A stretch of 64,000 bases of DNA. Source: Clostridia bacterium. GTDB lineage: Bacteria > Bacillota > Clostridia > TANB77 > CAG-508. The stretch is from the NCBI GenBank assembly GCA_017512025.1, contig JAFWHH010000012.1, positions 1 through 64,000 of the forward strand, read 5' to 3'. Position 1 is the stretch's first letter; the number at the start of each line of letters is the position of its first letter. Under the pieces are notes generated by a model. The model saw only the letters and a program-made list of their open reading frames with translations. It was not told where the DNA came from and did no database searches. Below are positions 35,194 to 43,923 of this stretch, one piece after another. A program made the position numbers and the translations under genes.

Positions 35194-35667
35194 ATGATAT
35201 CAAAGTCTTTAGAAGAGTATTTAAAAACAATGTATATACTAAATAAACAAAATGGTAATGTACGTGTAACTGATATTGCAAACAAGATGAATTGCACTAA
35301 AGCAAGCGTAAATAAAGCCATTAATAATTTAAAAGACAATAATCTTGTAAACTATGAATCATATGGCAAAATTGAGCTTACTCCGGCAGGAGAAGACTTA
35401 GCTAAGAAAATATTAGAGGCCTATGATATAGTTTACATTTTTTTGCATGAAGTTTTAAATATGGACGAAGAAGAAGCTAAAAGTGAAGCAGAAAGCATAA
35501 AGGCAGCTGTTAATGATAATACTATAAATAAATTAGCAAGATATGTTCATAAAGAGCTTGGACTTTTTAGCTTAGATTGTGATTACGATATAAATAAAGA
35601 AAAATGTAGAGAATGCGCAAGACGTGCTGCATCAAAGAATCTTAAACAAGACAATATGGAGGAATAA
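35194..35667 (+). CDS. DtxR-fold regulator of the suf operon with C-terminal cysteines
   Basis: The start is ATG 35194 after AAGGAG, giving 157 residues. Residues 1-65 are a winged helix close to DtxR/MntR (LEEYLKTMYILNKQNGNVRVTDIA). A dimerisation part follows. The canonical Glu-His metal ligands of DtxR are not seen where expected (SIKAAV). Instead the C-terminus has cysteines in LDCDYD and CRECARR. A cysteine triad could hold an Fe-S cluster, so an IscR-like sensing role is plausible but inferred. It is one base from sufC. Confidence 0.82.
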   Translation: MISKSLEEYLKTMYILNKQNGNVRVTDIANKMNCTKASVNKAINNLKDNNLVNYESYGKIELTPAGEDLAKKILEAYDIVYIFLHEVLNMDEEEAKSEAESIKAAVNDNTINKLARYVHKELGLFSLDCDYDINKEKCRECARRAASKNLKQDNMEE

Positions 35668-35668
35668 A

Positions 35669-36409
35669 ATGAGTAACTTATTAGAAATAAAGAACTTACA
35701 CGCAGGAGTTGAAGATAAAGAAATACTTAAAGGTGTTGATTTAACAATCAAATCAGGAGAAATACATGTGATAATGGGACCAAATGGTTCTGGTAAAACA
35801 ACAACTGCAAATGCAATACTAAATAATCCAGCATATACAAAGACAGAAGGATCAATAGTATTTGATGGAGAAGATATAACAAATATGTCTACAGATGAAA
35901 TCGCTAGAAAAGGTGTATTTATGTCTTTCCAATTACCAGAAGAGATTCCAGGTATATCTGTAACTAACTTCTTAAAATATGCTAAATCTAAAGTAACAGG
36001 AAAGCCTGTTAAGATATTTGCATTTAAAGAAGAGCTTCAAAAGTATATGGAAGAATTAAATATGAATCCAAAGTATATGGATAGAAGTTTAAATGTTGGT
36101 TTTTCTGGAGGAGAAAAGAAGAAAAATGAAATTCTTCAAATGCTAGTATTAAATCCAAAACTAGCTATATTAGATGAAACAGATTCAGGATTAGACGTTG
36201 ATGCTATTAAGACAGTATCTAAAGGAATTGAAATGTTTAAAAATGAGAATAATGGAGTTTTAATTATTACTCATAATACAAAGATTTTAAGAAGCTTAAA
36301 AGTTGACTATGTGCATATCTTTGTAGATGGAAAGATTGTAGCAACGGGAAATCAAAGTTTAGCAAAAGAGATTGAAGAAAATGGATATGCTAAATATAAA
36401 AATGTTTAA
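35669..36409 (+). CDS. sufC: Fe-S assembly ATPase SufC
   Basis: SufC is the ABC-type ATPase of the SufBCD scaffold that builds Fe-S clusters. ATG 35669 follows GGAGGAA. The 246-residue protein has Walker A GPNGSGKTT, the SufC-type signature FSGGEKKKNEILQ, Walker B LAILDETDSGLDVDA and the switch His in ITHN. It is translated in tandem with sufB and sufD. Confidence 0.97.
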   Translation: MSNLLEIKNLHAGVEDKEILKGVDLTIKSGEIHVIMGPNGSGKTTTANAILNNPAYTKTEGSIVFDGEDITNMSTDEIARKGVFMSFQLPEEIPGISVTNFLKYAKSKVTGKPVKIFAFKEELQKYMEELNMNPKYMDRSLNVGFSGGEKKKNEILQMLVLNPKLAILDETDSGLDVDAIKTVSKGIEMFKNENNGVLIITHNTKILRSLKVDYVHIFVDGKIVATGNQSLAKEIEENGYAKYKNV

Positions 36410-36432
36410 TTGTAAATTGAAAGGAATAGACA

Positions 36433-37833
36433 ATGGCTAAGACTCAGCTAGAAGAAATAAATAGAAATATATATGACTTTAAGAATAAAGATAACTACGA
36501 CTATAAAATAAAAAAAGGTCTTACAAGAGAGATTGTTGAAGAGATTTCTAAGCAAAAAAATGATCCAGATTGGATGAGAGATATTAGACTTAAAGCTCTT
36601 GAGACATATAATAAGTTAGAGATGCCTACATGGGGACCTGATTTATCAGAGCTTAACATGGATGAAATCGCAACATATGTTAGACCAAAGTCAAAATTAA
36701 ATGATTCATGGGATGACGTTCCAGATGATATAAAGGATACTTTTGATAAGCTTGGAATACCAGAAGCAGAAAAGACTTCTCTTGCTGGTGTTGGAGCTCA
36801 ATATGATTCAGAAGTTGTATATCACAGCATGAAAGAAGAGCTTTTAAAACAAGGTGTTATCTATACAGATATGGAAACAGCTGTAAGAGAATACCCAGAT
36901 TTAGTAAGAGACCACTTTATGAAGTGTGTTCCAATATCAGATCATAAATTTGTTGCATTACATGCAGCAGTTTGGTCAGGTGGTTCTTTTGTATATGTAC
37001 CAAAGGGCGTTAAATTAGAAATGCCACTTCAATCGTACTTTAGATTAAATTCACCAGAATCAGGACAATTTGAACATACATTAATCATAGTTGAAGAAGG
37101 AGCAAGTCTTCATTTTATCGAAGGATGTAGTGCTCCCAAGTATAACAAAGTAAATTTACACGCAGGATGTGTTGAATTATATGTAAAAGATAACGCATAT
37201 CTAAGATATTCAACAATAGAAAACTGGTCAAAGAATATGCTTAACTTAAATACAAAGAAAGCAATAGTTGGTAAGAATGCACAAGTTGATTGGGTTTCTG
37301 GATCATTTGGTTCAAAAATCTCAATGTTATATCCAATGAGTATATTAAATGGAGAAGGTGCTAAAACAGAATTTACTGGTATATCTTTTGCAGGTGGTGG
37401 ACAGAACTTAGATAACGGATTTAAGGCAGTTCACAATGCACCAAATACATCAAGTGTAGTAAATGCGAAATCTATATCTAAAAATGGTGGTAAATGTACT
37501 TATAGATCTTTAATTAGAATAAACGAAAACGCTAAAGGATCTAAGTCATCTGTATCATGTGAAAGCTTAATGCTAGACGATTTTTCTGTATCAGATACAG
37601 TACCAACAAATGATATTAGAACAGATGATGTAGAATTCTCACACGAAGCAAAAATCGGAAAAATATCAGATAAAACAATCTTCTATTTAATGAGTAGAGG
37701 ATTATCAGAAGAAGATGCAAAAGCTATGATAGTAAGAGGTTTTGCATATCCAATATCTAAGGAGCTACCAGTAGAGTACGCAGTTGAGATGAACAATCTT
37801 ATTAACTTAGAGCTTGAAGGGGCTATTGGATAA
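36433..37833 (+). CDS. sufB: Fe-S assembly scaffold SufB
   Basis: SufB forms the scaffold with SufD and SufC, receiving sulfur from SufU/SufS. The 466-residue protein has the typical beta-helix core with HAAVWSGGSFVYVPKGV, HFIEGCSAP and the C-terminal EATIGKISD-like SHEAKIGKISDKTIFYLMSRGL. Length and order in the operon are as in other Firmicutes. Confidence 0.97.
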   Translation: MAKTQLEEINRNIYDFKNKDNYDYKIKKGLTREIVEEISKQKNDPDWMRDIRLKALETYNKLEMPTWGPDLSELNMDEIATYVRPKSKLNDSWDDVPDDIKDTFDKLGIPEAEKTSLAGVGAQYDSEVVYHSMKEELLKQGVIYTDMETAVREYPDLVRDHFMKCVPISDHKFVALHAAVWSGGSFVYVPKGVKLEMPLQSYFRLNSPESGQFEHTLIIVEEGASLHFIEGCSAPKYNKVNLHAGCVELYVKDNAYLRYSTIENWSKNMLNLNTKKAIVGKNAQVDWVSGSFGSKISMLYPMSILNGEGAKTEFTGISFAGGGQNLDNGFKAVHNAPNTSSVVNAKSISKNGGKCTYRSLIRINENAKGSKSSVSCESLMLDDFSVSDTVPTNDIRTDDVEFSHEAKIGKISDKTIFYLMSRGLSEEDAKAMIVRGFAYPISKELPVEYAVEMNNLINLELEGAIG

Positions 37834-37848
37834 TAGAAAGGAATTAAG

Positions 37849-38916
37849 ATGACAAATTTATTATTAAATGAAACACCAGTTAGAACATCTAAGAACTTTA
37901 ATATAAATAATATATCTGTAGGTAATATTGAAATATCAAATAAGCTAAAAGAGTTTAATAATGTATCTGTATCAGAACTTGGATCAAAAGTAGTTGTTGA
38001 TAATAATTACAATGAAAAATTTGAGCTAAAGTATGGTCTAAATGATGAACTTACTAAACAAGTAAATGATGATGCTAACTATAAAGCAAATATAGTTATA
38101 GATAGCAAAACAAACCAAGATGTTAAAGTAGACTTTAAATTTGATAAGAATAATAATGAATTAGTAGATGCAATAAACATTGTTGCAAATGAAGGTACTA
38201 AGTCAACAGTTGTTATAAAATATGATTCTGATGATAAGACAGAAGCTTATCACAATGGAATTATAAAAGCTGTAGGTAAGAGCCAAGCATCTTTAAATGT
38301 AATAGTCGTAAATTTCTTAAATAACAAATCAACAAACTTTATGACTATAGAAAACAGCTTAGAAGATGATGCTAAGATTTATTATTACATTATTGATTTT
38401 GGTGGTAAGACAAGCATTACAAATTACTATTCAAATATCAAAGGAAAGAATGCAGATAGCAAATTAAATACACTTTATATTGGAACAGATGAGCAATTAA
38501 TAGATTTAAACTATATAGGTGAACTATATGGGGAAAAATCAAATGTAAATATTGAAGTTCAAGGTGCCTTAAAAGATAAAGCTAGAAAACATTTTAAAGG
38601 AACTATAGATTTCAAGAAAGGCTGCAAGAAAGCAACTGGAGATGAAAATGAAAACTGTATTTTACTTTCAGATACAGCAAAATCTCTAGCATTACCAATG
38701 CTACTTTGTTCTGAGGAAGATGTAGAGGGAAACCATAGTACATCATCAGGTAAGATAGCCGAGAAGGAATTATTCTACATTATGAGCAGAGGTTTTGAAA
38801 AGAAAGAAGCTTTAAAATTAATGGTTAGAGCTAAATTCAATAAAATAATTGATGAAATAAAAGACGAAGATTTAAAAGCAGAAATTATAGAGCAAATTGA
38901 CAAAAGAATCGACTAA
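37849..38916 (+). CDS. sufD: Fe-S assembly protein SufD
   Basis: The 355-residue protein is a shorter SufB paralogue with the shared C-terminal element EKELFYIMSRGF. The conserved His-Glu signature HEA of most SufB/SufD proteins is replaced by HSTSSGKIAEKE, as in divergent SufD. It lies 15 bp after sufB and 415 bp before sufS, an unusually large gap inside a suf operon. A hairpin overlaps its stop codon. Confidence 0.9.
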   Translation: MTNLLLNETPVRTSKNFNINNISVGNIEISNKLKEFNNVSVSELGSKVVVDNNYNEKFELKYGLNDELTKQVNDDANYKANIVIDSKTNQDVKVDFKFDKNNNELVDAINIVANEGTKSTVVIKYDSDDKTEAYHNGIIKAVGKSQASLNVIVVNFLNNKSTNFMTIENSLEDDAKIYYYIIDFGGKTSITNYYSNIKGKNADSKLNTLYIGTDEQLIDLNYIGELYGEKSNVNIEVQGALKDKARKHFKGTIDFKKGCKKATGDENENCILLSDTAKSLALPMLLCSEEDVEGNHSTSSGKIAEKELFYIMSRGFEKKEALKLMVRAKFNKIIDEIKDEDLKAEIIEQIDKRID

Positions 38917-38946
38917 TTCACAACATAAATGTCGAAATTAGTCGAT
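38908..38946 (+). repeat. Inverted repeat at the sufD stop
   Basis: ATCGACTAATT (38908-38918) is a perfect inverted copy of AATTAGTCGAT (38936-38946). No T-run follows, so it is not a standard terminator; it may stabilise the sufBCD transcript end. Confidence 0.6.
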
Positions 38947-38966
38947 GAAAATAACGAACAAATGTA

Positions 38967-39005
38967 TTGCTTTATGCCAGATTATGAGATATACTTTTCT
39001 GGCAT
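38967..39005 (+). promoter_or_regulatory. Promoter with operator-like inverted repeat (small-peptide locus)
   Basis: TTGCTT (38967-38972) and TATACT (38990-38995) are 17 bases apart. An 8-bp perfect inverted repeat, ATGCCAGA (38974-38981) and TCTGGCAT (38998-39005), flanks the -10, a position suited to a repressor. Confidence 0.6.
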
Positions 39006-39078
39006 AAGGGATGAGCTTAAGCAGATGTGAGTGTTGCCTTCAATAACTAGATTACATCTAGAGATTGGAGGTGGTGGT

Positions 39079-39165
39079 TATGATTATTATTTTATTTTTT
39101 GTAATATACATATCAATAATTATAAACCTAGCCTTAGTAAGTGTAGTGTTATGCTTACTAGCTAA
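39079..39165 (+). CDS. Small hydrophobic peptide, possible type I toxin relic
   Basis: ATG 39079 lies eight bases after GGAGG. The frame encodes 28 residues starting MIIILFFVIYISIIY, a membrane-type helix, then KPSLSKCSVMLTS. If one T near 39119-39121 were absent, reading would continue hydrophobic (INLALVSVVLCLLANKK) to a stop at 39173-39175, a more typical 31-residue type I toxin with a Lys tail. So the present frame may be a frameshifted allele. It lies in a 415-bp gap inside the suf operon. Confidence 0.45.
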   Translation, partial: YDYYFIFCNIHINNYKPSLSKCSVMLTS

Positions 39166-39174
39166 CAAGAAATA

Positions 39175-39269
39175 ATAAAAACACCACATATGCTTTCACC
39201 GAGCGAGTGGTGTTTTCTTAATAAATTGTATTAGGGCAACACTCAAAGTTCTGTGTATGCTCATTTCTT
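39175..39269 (-). ncRNA. Putative antisense RNA, about 95 nt
   Basis: On the minus strand TTGACA (39303-39298) and TATAAT (39281-39276) are 16 bases apart with an extended TGA. The transcript would run from about 39269 to the shared terminator and overlap the 3' end of the peptide mRNA. It contains no ORF with a ribosome site. Its 5' part carries TGAGTGTTGCC, also found in the 5' leader of the peptide mRNA at 39028-39038. Confidence 0.55.
39177..39218. terminator. Bidirectional terminator shared by convergent RNAs
   Basis: AAAACACCAC (39178-39187) is a perfect inverted copy of GTGGTGTTTT (39207-39216). T-runs on both strands make it work either way, so the peptide mRNA and the minus-strand RNA would end here with overlapping 3' ends. 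Confidence 0.8.
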
Positions 39270-39331
39270 ATGATTATTATATCATAAGGAGCAAATTTGT
39301 CAATATTTCAAAGTATGTAGGAGGAATGACA

Positions 39332-40549
39332 ATGAGTCCAGAAGAAATAAGAAAAGACTTTCCATTATTACAAAATAGAAAAGAAGTTTATTTAGATAGT
39401 GGAGCAACTACTCAAAAGCCTTTAGAGGTAATTGAAGCGGTTGGTGAATATTATAAAAACTATAATGCTAATCCTCATAGAGGTGCTTATTCACTTAGTG
39501 TTGAAGCAACTGAAAAGTATGAAGCGGTTAGAGCTAAAGTTGCAAAATTCATAAATGCAAGATACAGCGAAGAGATTATCTTTTCTAAGAATGCAACTGA
39601 AAGCTTAAATCTAGTTGCATATTCATATGGAATGGATAATGTAAATTCTGGAGATGAGGTTGTTCTTTCAATAATGGAGCATCATGCTAATTTAGTACCA
39701 TGGCAACATGTTGCTAAAACAAAAGGTGCTACTTTAAAATATATGTATATGAATGATGAATTTGAACTTACTGATGAAGAGATTGAATCTAAAATAACAG
39801 ATAAAACTAAAGTAGTTGGTATTGTTCATGTATCAAATGTACTTGGAACAATTAATAATGTTAAAAAGATTATTAATTATGCTCATAAAAAGGGGGCTGT
39901 TGTTGTACTTGATGTATCACAAAGTATTCCACATATGAGAATAGATGTACAAGATCTAGATGCTGATTTTATTGCTTTTTCAGGACATAAAATGCTAGCA
40001 CCACTTGGTATAGGTATTCTTTATGGTAAAAGAGAAATATTAAATAAAATGAATCCATTCTTAAGAGGTGGAGACATGATTGAATACGTGTATGAACAAG
40101 AAACAACATTTGCACCACTACCAAACAAATTTGAAGCTGGAACACAAAATGTTGGTGGTGTAATTGGTCTTGGAGCAGCTATCGATTATATCGAAAAGAT
40201 TGGGTATGATACAATTGAAAAGATTGAATCTGAAGTTGTTTCATATGCTTATGATGAAATGTCAAAATTAGATTTTATTGATTTATATGTAACACCAAAT
40301 AGAGAGAATCATTCAGGAGTTATTTCATTTAATATAAAAGGTGTACATCCACACGATGTTGCAAGTATATTAGATGCAAATGGTGTTTGTGTAAGATCAG
40401 GAAATCATTGCGCACAACCATTACTTAGATTTATGGGAATAGATTCTACATGTAGAGCAAGTTTCTATTTTTATAATACAAAGGAAGATGTAGACAAGCT
40501 AACCCAAGCATTAAAGAAATCATATGAAATGTTTAAGAAATATATGTAA
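39332..40549 (+). CDS. sufS: Cysteine desulfurase SufS
   Basis: SufS removes sulfur from cysteine as a persulfide for SufU. The start ATG 39332 follows TAGGAGGA and gives 405 residues; the longer reading starts in the minus-strand promoter. Motifs are EHHANLVPW, the PLP-lysine site FSGHKML and the catalytic Cys in RSGNHCAQPLL (group II). It lacks an obvious promoter of its own between the shared terminator and its start. Confidence 0.95.
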   Translation: MSPEEIRKDFPLLQNRKEVYLDSGATTQKPLEVIEAVGEYYKNYNANPHRGAYSLSVEATEKYEAVRAKVAKFINARYSEEIIFSKNATESLNLVAYSYGMDNVNSGDEVVLSIMEHHANLVPWQHVAKTKGATLKYMYMNDEFELTDEEIESKITDKTKVVGIVHVSNVLGTINNVKKIINYAHKKGAVVVLDVSQSIPHMRIDVQDLDADFIAFSGHKMLAPLGIGILYGKREILNKMNPFLRGGDMIEYVYEQETTFAPLPNKFEAGTQNVGGVIGLGAAIDYIEKIGYDTIEKIESEVVSYAYDEMSKLDFIDLYVTPNRENHSGVISFNIKGVHPHDVASILDANGVCVRSGNHCAQPLLRFMGIDSTCRASFYFYNTKEDVDKLTQALKKSYEMFKKYM

Positions 40550-40566
40550 TTCTATAAGGAGTAAAA

Positions 40567-41022
40567 ATGGACGAATTAAATGATTTATACAACGATTTGA
40601 TTATGGAACATAGCATGAATTCATGTAATAAAAGAGAGCTTAAGTGCTGTGACTGTTGTAAAATGGGACATAATCCAAATTGCGGAGATGAAATTAAATT
40701 AGAGCTAAAAATGGATGGAGATATTATCGAAGACTTAGCATTTGTAGGACATGGATGTGCAATATCTCAAGCATCAACATCTATAATGATTGATACTTTA
40801 AGAGGAAAGACAATATATGAAGCTAAAGAGATAATTGCAACATTCATTGGTATGATTAAAAGAGATATTACTGACGAAGAAGAGCTTAAAAAATTAGAAG
40901 ATGCTGTTGCATTTAGAAACATATCTCATATGCCAGCAAGAGTTAAGTGTGCTCTTTTAGCTTGGCATACAATAGAAGATATGCTTAATGAAAAAATGGA
41001 AGGAAAAGCTGATGGAGAATAA
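40567..41022 (+). CDS. sufU: Sulfur-transfer scaffold SufU
   Basis: SufU is the zinc-dependent sulfurtransferase partner of SufS in Gram-positives. The 151-residue protein has GHNPNCGD, GHGCAISQASTS and RVKCALLAWHT, the zinc ligands and acceptor Cys. An unusual CCDCC string with a further C upstream (NSCNKRELKCCDCCKMG) adds five cysteines before the first ligand. It overlaps mnmA by 11 bp. Confidence 0.93.
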   Translation: MDELNDLYNDLIMEHSMNSCNKRELKCCDCCKMGHNPNCGDEIKLELKMDGDIIEDLAFVGHGCAISQASTSIMIDTLRGKTIYEAKEIIATFIGMIKRDITDEEELKKLEDAVAFRNISHMPARVKCALLAWHTIEDMLNEKMEGKADGE

Positions 41023-42064
41023 GAAAGTATTATTAGGTATGAGTGGTGGTGTTGATAGCTCTGTATCTGCTTTACTATTAAAACAAGCTGGATACGATGT
41101 TATTGGTGCTACAATGGAATTATTTAATGCAGGAAGTTGCTGTAATATTAATACTTACATCGATGCAAAAAATGTATGTAATTCACTAGGGATTCCACAT
41201 TTTACATATGACTATAAGAATCAGTTTAAAGAATATGTAATTGATGATTTTATTAATTGCTATAAAAACTGCAAGACCCCAAATCCATGTATTGAGTGTA
41301 ATAAATATATGAAATTTGGTCTTATGTATGAAAAAGCAAAAGAGCTTGGCTGTTGGTATATAGCAACAGGCCATTATGCCAAAACTGAATATAGTGAAGA
41401 ATATGGAAGATGGGTTTTAAAGAAATCAAATGCTGGTAAAAAAGATCAAAGCTATGTTTTATGGAATATTCCAAAAGAATTAATTGAACATGTATTATTT
41501 CCACTTGCTGACTTTGAAGATAAAGAGCAAATTAGAGCCATAGCAAGAGAAAATAATTTAAAAGTTGCTAATAAACCTGATAGTGAAGATATATGTTTTG
41601 TTCCAGATGGTAACTATAAAGGATTTTTAGAGCGTAATTCAGATATTAGACCCAAAGAAGGAAATATTGTTACTCTAAAAGGTGAGATACTTGGAAAGCA
41701 TACAGGTCTTTATAACTATACTATTGGACAAAGAAAAGGACTTGGAATATCTTATAAGGAGCCATTATTCGTTATCGGTTTTAATAGTGAAAAAAATGAA
41801 GTTATTGTTGGAACAGAAAAAGAATTATACACATCTGAAGCATATGTAGAAGATATTAACTTACTTTTATTTGATGAAATAAAGGAAGAAATAGAAGTTG
41901 ATGTTAAAACAAGATATTCAGCAAATGTTGCAAATGCAACAATAATTCAAGAAAATGATAAAATAAAGATTAAGTTTAAAGAGCCACAAAGAGCAATAAC
42001 ACCTGGACAATCAGCAGTATTTTATATTGGTGATATTGTTGTTGGTGGAGGTAAATTAATCTAG
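41012..42064 (+). CDS. mnmA: tRNA-specific 2-thiouridylase MnmA
   Basis: MnmA inserts sulfur at position 2 of the wobble uridine of Lys, Glu and Gln tRNAs. The start ATG 41012 overlaps the sufU stop. The 350-residue protein has PP-loop SGGVDSS, TPNPCIECNKYMKFG with one catalytic Cys, ATGHYAKTE, and SEDICFVPDG with the second. Placement after sufS-sufU makes sense because it uses persulfide sulfur from the cysteine desulfurase. Confidence 0.95.
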   Translation: MENKKVLLGMSGGVDSSVSALLLKQAGYDVIGATMELFNAGSCCNINTYIDAKNVCNSLGIPHFTYDYKNQFKEYVIDDFINCYKNCKTPNPCIECNKYMKFGLMYEKAKELGCWYIATGHYAKTEYSEEYGRWVLKKSNAGKKDQSYVLWNIPKELIEHVLFPLADFEDKEQIRAIARENNLKVANKPDSEDICFVPDGNYKGFLERNSDIRPKEGNIVTLKGEILGKHTGLYNYTIGQRKGLGISYKEPLFVIGFNSEKNEVIVGTEKELYTSEAYVEDINLLLFDEIKEEIEVDVKTRYSANVANATIIQENDKIKIKFKEPQRAITPGQSAVFYIGDIVVGGGKLI

Positions 42065-42075
42065 GTTTTGGAGAG

Positions 42076-42292
42076 CAAAAAAAGAACCTTAACAAACTTT
42101 TCTAACAAAGTATGTTAAGGCTCCTAAATAACCTCTTCCATTTAAATCCTCCTTTACTTATAGATTACTATTACCAAATTACAACTCAACTAAAATTAAA
42201 CAGGGATTTTTCCGAAATCCAAAAAAACTTGTAATGGAATAGTTATAGAAGAGACGGTCCTGAAAGTGTACATCTACACTTGTTCTAACCTT
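42076..42292 (-). ncRNA. Orphan minus-strand RNA gene
   Basis: On the minus strand TTGACA (42327-42322) and TATAAT (42304-42299) are 17 bases apart. A terminator follows (stem CCTTAACA / TGTTAAGG at 42120-42113 and 42094-42087, then a T-run at 42086-42075). The predicted RNA of about 215 nt folds into a long stem pairing CTATT-CCA-TTACAA with TTGTAA-TT-TGG-T-AATAG. It also contains AGGAGG with a five-codon ORF (M-E-E-V-I, 42141-42124). It could be a 6S-like RNA or a regulatory RNA; no known family is recognised. Confidence 0.6.
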
Positions 42293-42312
42293 ATATATAT
42301 TATACTACTAAG

Positions 42313-42327
42313 TTGACATAATGTCAA
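42313..42327. repeat. Perfect palindrome at the minus-strand -35
   Basis: TTGACATAATGTCAA is a palindrome of two 7-base arms around one base and covers the -35 of the minus-strand RNA gene. It could be an operator. Confidence 0.45.
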
Positions 42328-42359
42328 ACAAAAGAAAAAGATTTTGAAAGTTTATATTA

Positions 42360-42388
42360 TTGAAAATGTGCATAAATTATTATATAAT
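42360..42388 (+). promoter_or_regulatory. cysS promoter
   Basis: TTGAAA (42360-42365) and TATAAT (42383-42388) are 17 bases apart, 32 nt before cysS. No T-box elements are seen in the short leader. Confidence 0.78.
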
Positions 42389-42420
42389 AGCACAAATATT
42401 TTTATAGGAGGTACAAGAGT

Positions 42421-43806
42421 ATGAAGATTAATTTTTACAATACTTTGACAAGAAAAAAAGAAGAATTTAAGCCAATAAGCGAGGGTAAAGTCTGTATGTA
42501 CTCTTGTGGTCCAACAGTTTATTATTATCCACACATTGGAAATTTAAGAGCTTATTTATTTATGGATTCATTACGTAGAACATTAAAATATAATGGATAT
42601 GAATTAAAGCATGTAATGAACATTACAGATGTTGGTCACTTAGTATCTGATGGAGACGAAGGTGAAGACAAAATGATGAAAGCTGCCAGACGTGAGAATA
42701 AAGATCCGTTTGAGATAGCAGATTTCTATACAAATATCTTTTTACAAGATTTAGGAAAATTAAATGTGGATATGCCAGAGATAATCGCAAGAGCTACTCA
42801 GCATATTAAATGTATGGAAGAATACGTTAAGCAAATAATTGCTAATGGATATACATACGAAACAGAAGATACAATTTATTTTGATACAACAAAATTAGAT
42901 AAATATGGAGTCCTTTCTAACAAAGATGTTAAGGAGGAAGACTTAGAAGCTAGAATTGATGTTGATCCAAATAAGAGAAATCCAAATGATTTTGCTGTAT
43001 GGTTTAAAGCACCAGAAAATCATTTAATGAAATGGGATACTTTCTGGGGTAAATGTTATCCAGGATGGCATCTAGAGTGCTCTGCTATGGGTCATGAGTA
43101 TTTAGGTGAACAATTTGATATCCATACAGGTGGTGTAGATCATATAACAGTACATCATGAAAATGAAATTGCTCAAGCAAAAGGATATTGCGGTAAGATA
43201 CCAGCTAATTACTGGATGCATGTTGAATTCTTACAAGTTGATGGTAGAAAGATGTCTAAGAGCTTAAATAACTTATATACGATCGACCAATTAAATGAAA
43301 TGGGATATGAACCAGCTGTATTTAGATTATTTAACTTAGGAGCTCATTACAAAAAGCAAATAAACTTCACATTAGATGCAATGGATTCAGCTAAAGTTGC
43401 TTTAGCAAGATTAAGAGAAGGATATTTAAAACATAAAGAAGGAACTGAAGATATTGCTGATAGTGTAATTGATGAATATGAAAACAAATTCCATGAAGCT
43501 ATCAATGATGATTTAAATATGCCTGTTGCAATGAGTGTTGTATGGGAAGTTGCTAAAAATCCAACTAAGTCAAAGAAATTTGCTGATTTAATTGATAAAT
43601 TTGATACAGTAATGGGACTTAAACTTTCTGAATATGTTCCAGAAAAAGAAGAATTGCCAGAAGAAATTTTAAGCCTAGTAAATCAAAGAAATGAAGCAAG
43701 AGCAAATAAAGATTGGGCAGAATCTGATAGATTAAGAGATGAACTAATTGCTAAAGGATATGCAGTTAAAGATAGCAAAGAAGGAACTATTGTAGAAAAG
43801 AATTAA
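42421..43806 (+). CDS. cysS: Cysteinyl-tRNA synthetase
   Basis: The class I synthetase charges tRNA-Cys. The 461-residue protein has a first zinc Cys in YSCGPTVYYYPHIGN, which also contains the HIGH motif, further ligands in LECSAMG and HHENEIAQ, and KMSKS as GRKMSKSLNN. Length and order are normal. Ribosome site TAGGAGG. Confidence 0.97.
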   Translation: MKINFYNTLTRKKEEFKPISEGKVCMYSCGPTVYYYPHIGNLRAYLFMDSLRRTLKYNGYELKHVMNITDVGHLVSDGDEGEDKMMKAARRENKDPFEIADFYTNIFLQDLGKLNVDMPEIIARATQHIKCMEEYVKQIIANGYTYETEDTIYFDTTKLDKYGVLSNKDVKEEDLEARIDVDPNKRNPNDFAVWFKAPENHLMKWDTFWGKCYPGWHLECSAMGHEYLGEQFDIHTGGVDHITVHHENEIAQAKGYCGKIPANYWMHVEFLQVDGRKMSKSLNNLYTIDQLNEMGYEPAVFRLFNLGAHYKKQINFTLDAMDSAKVALARLREGYLKHKEGTEDIADSVIDEYENKFHEAINDDLNMPVAMSVVWEVAKNPTKSKKFADLIDKFDTVMGLKLSEYVPEKEELPEEILSLVNQRNEARANKDWAESDRLRDELIAKGYAVKDSKEGTIVEKN

Positions 43807-43873
43807 AAATCAATGAAATAATAAAAAGAAATAATAAAATTAAACTTATAAATAATCTAATAATGGTTAAAAT

Positions 43874-43906
43874 AAAATTGTAGCGATTAGCTACAATTTT
43901 ATTTTT
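43874..43906 (+). terminator. Terminator after cysS
   Basis: AAAATTGTAGC pairs perfectly with GCTACAATTTT around GATTA, followed by ATTTTT. Confidence 0.9.
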
Positions 43907-43923
43907 GAAAGGATTATGATAAA

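Noticed and set aside
39080..39175. A 31-residue toxin in the sequence as given
   Set aside because: The attractive reading needs a frame change near 39120; as written, the ORF is 28 residues with a polar tail.
42065..42420. T-box leader for cysS
   Set aside because: No specifier hairpin or TGGnACC-type T-box sequence is present; the structured part is on the minus strand with its own promoter.
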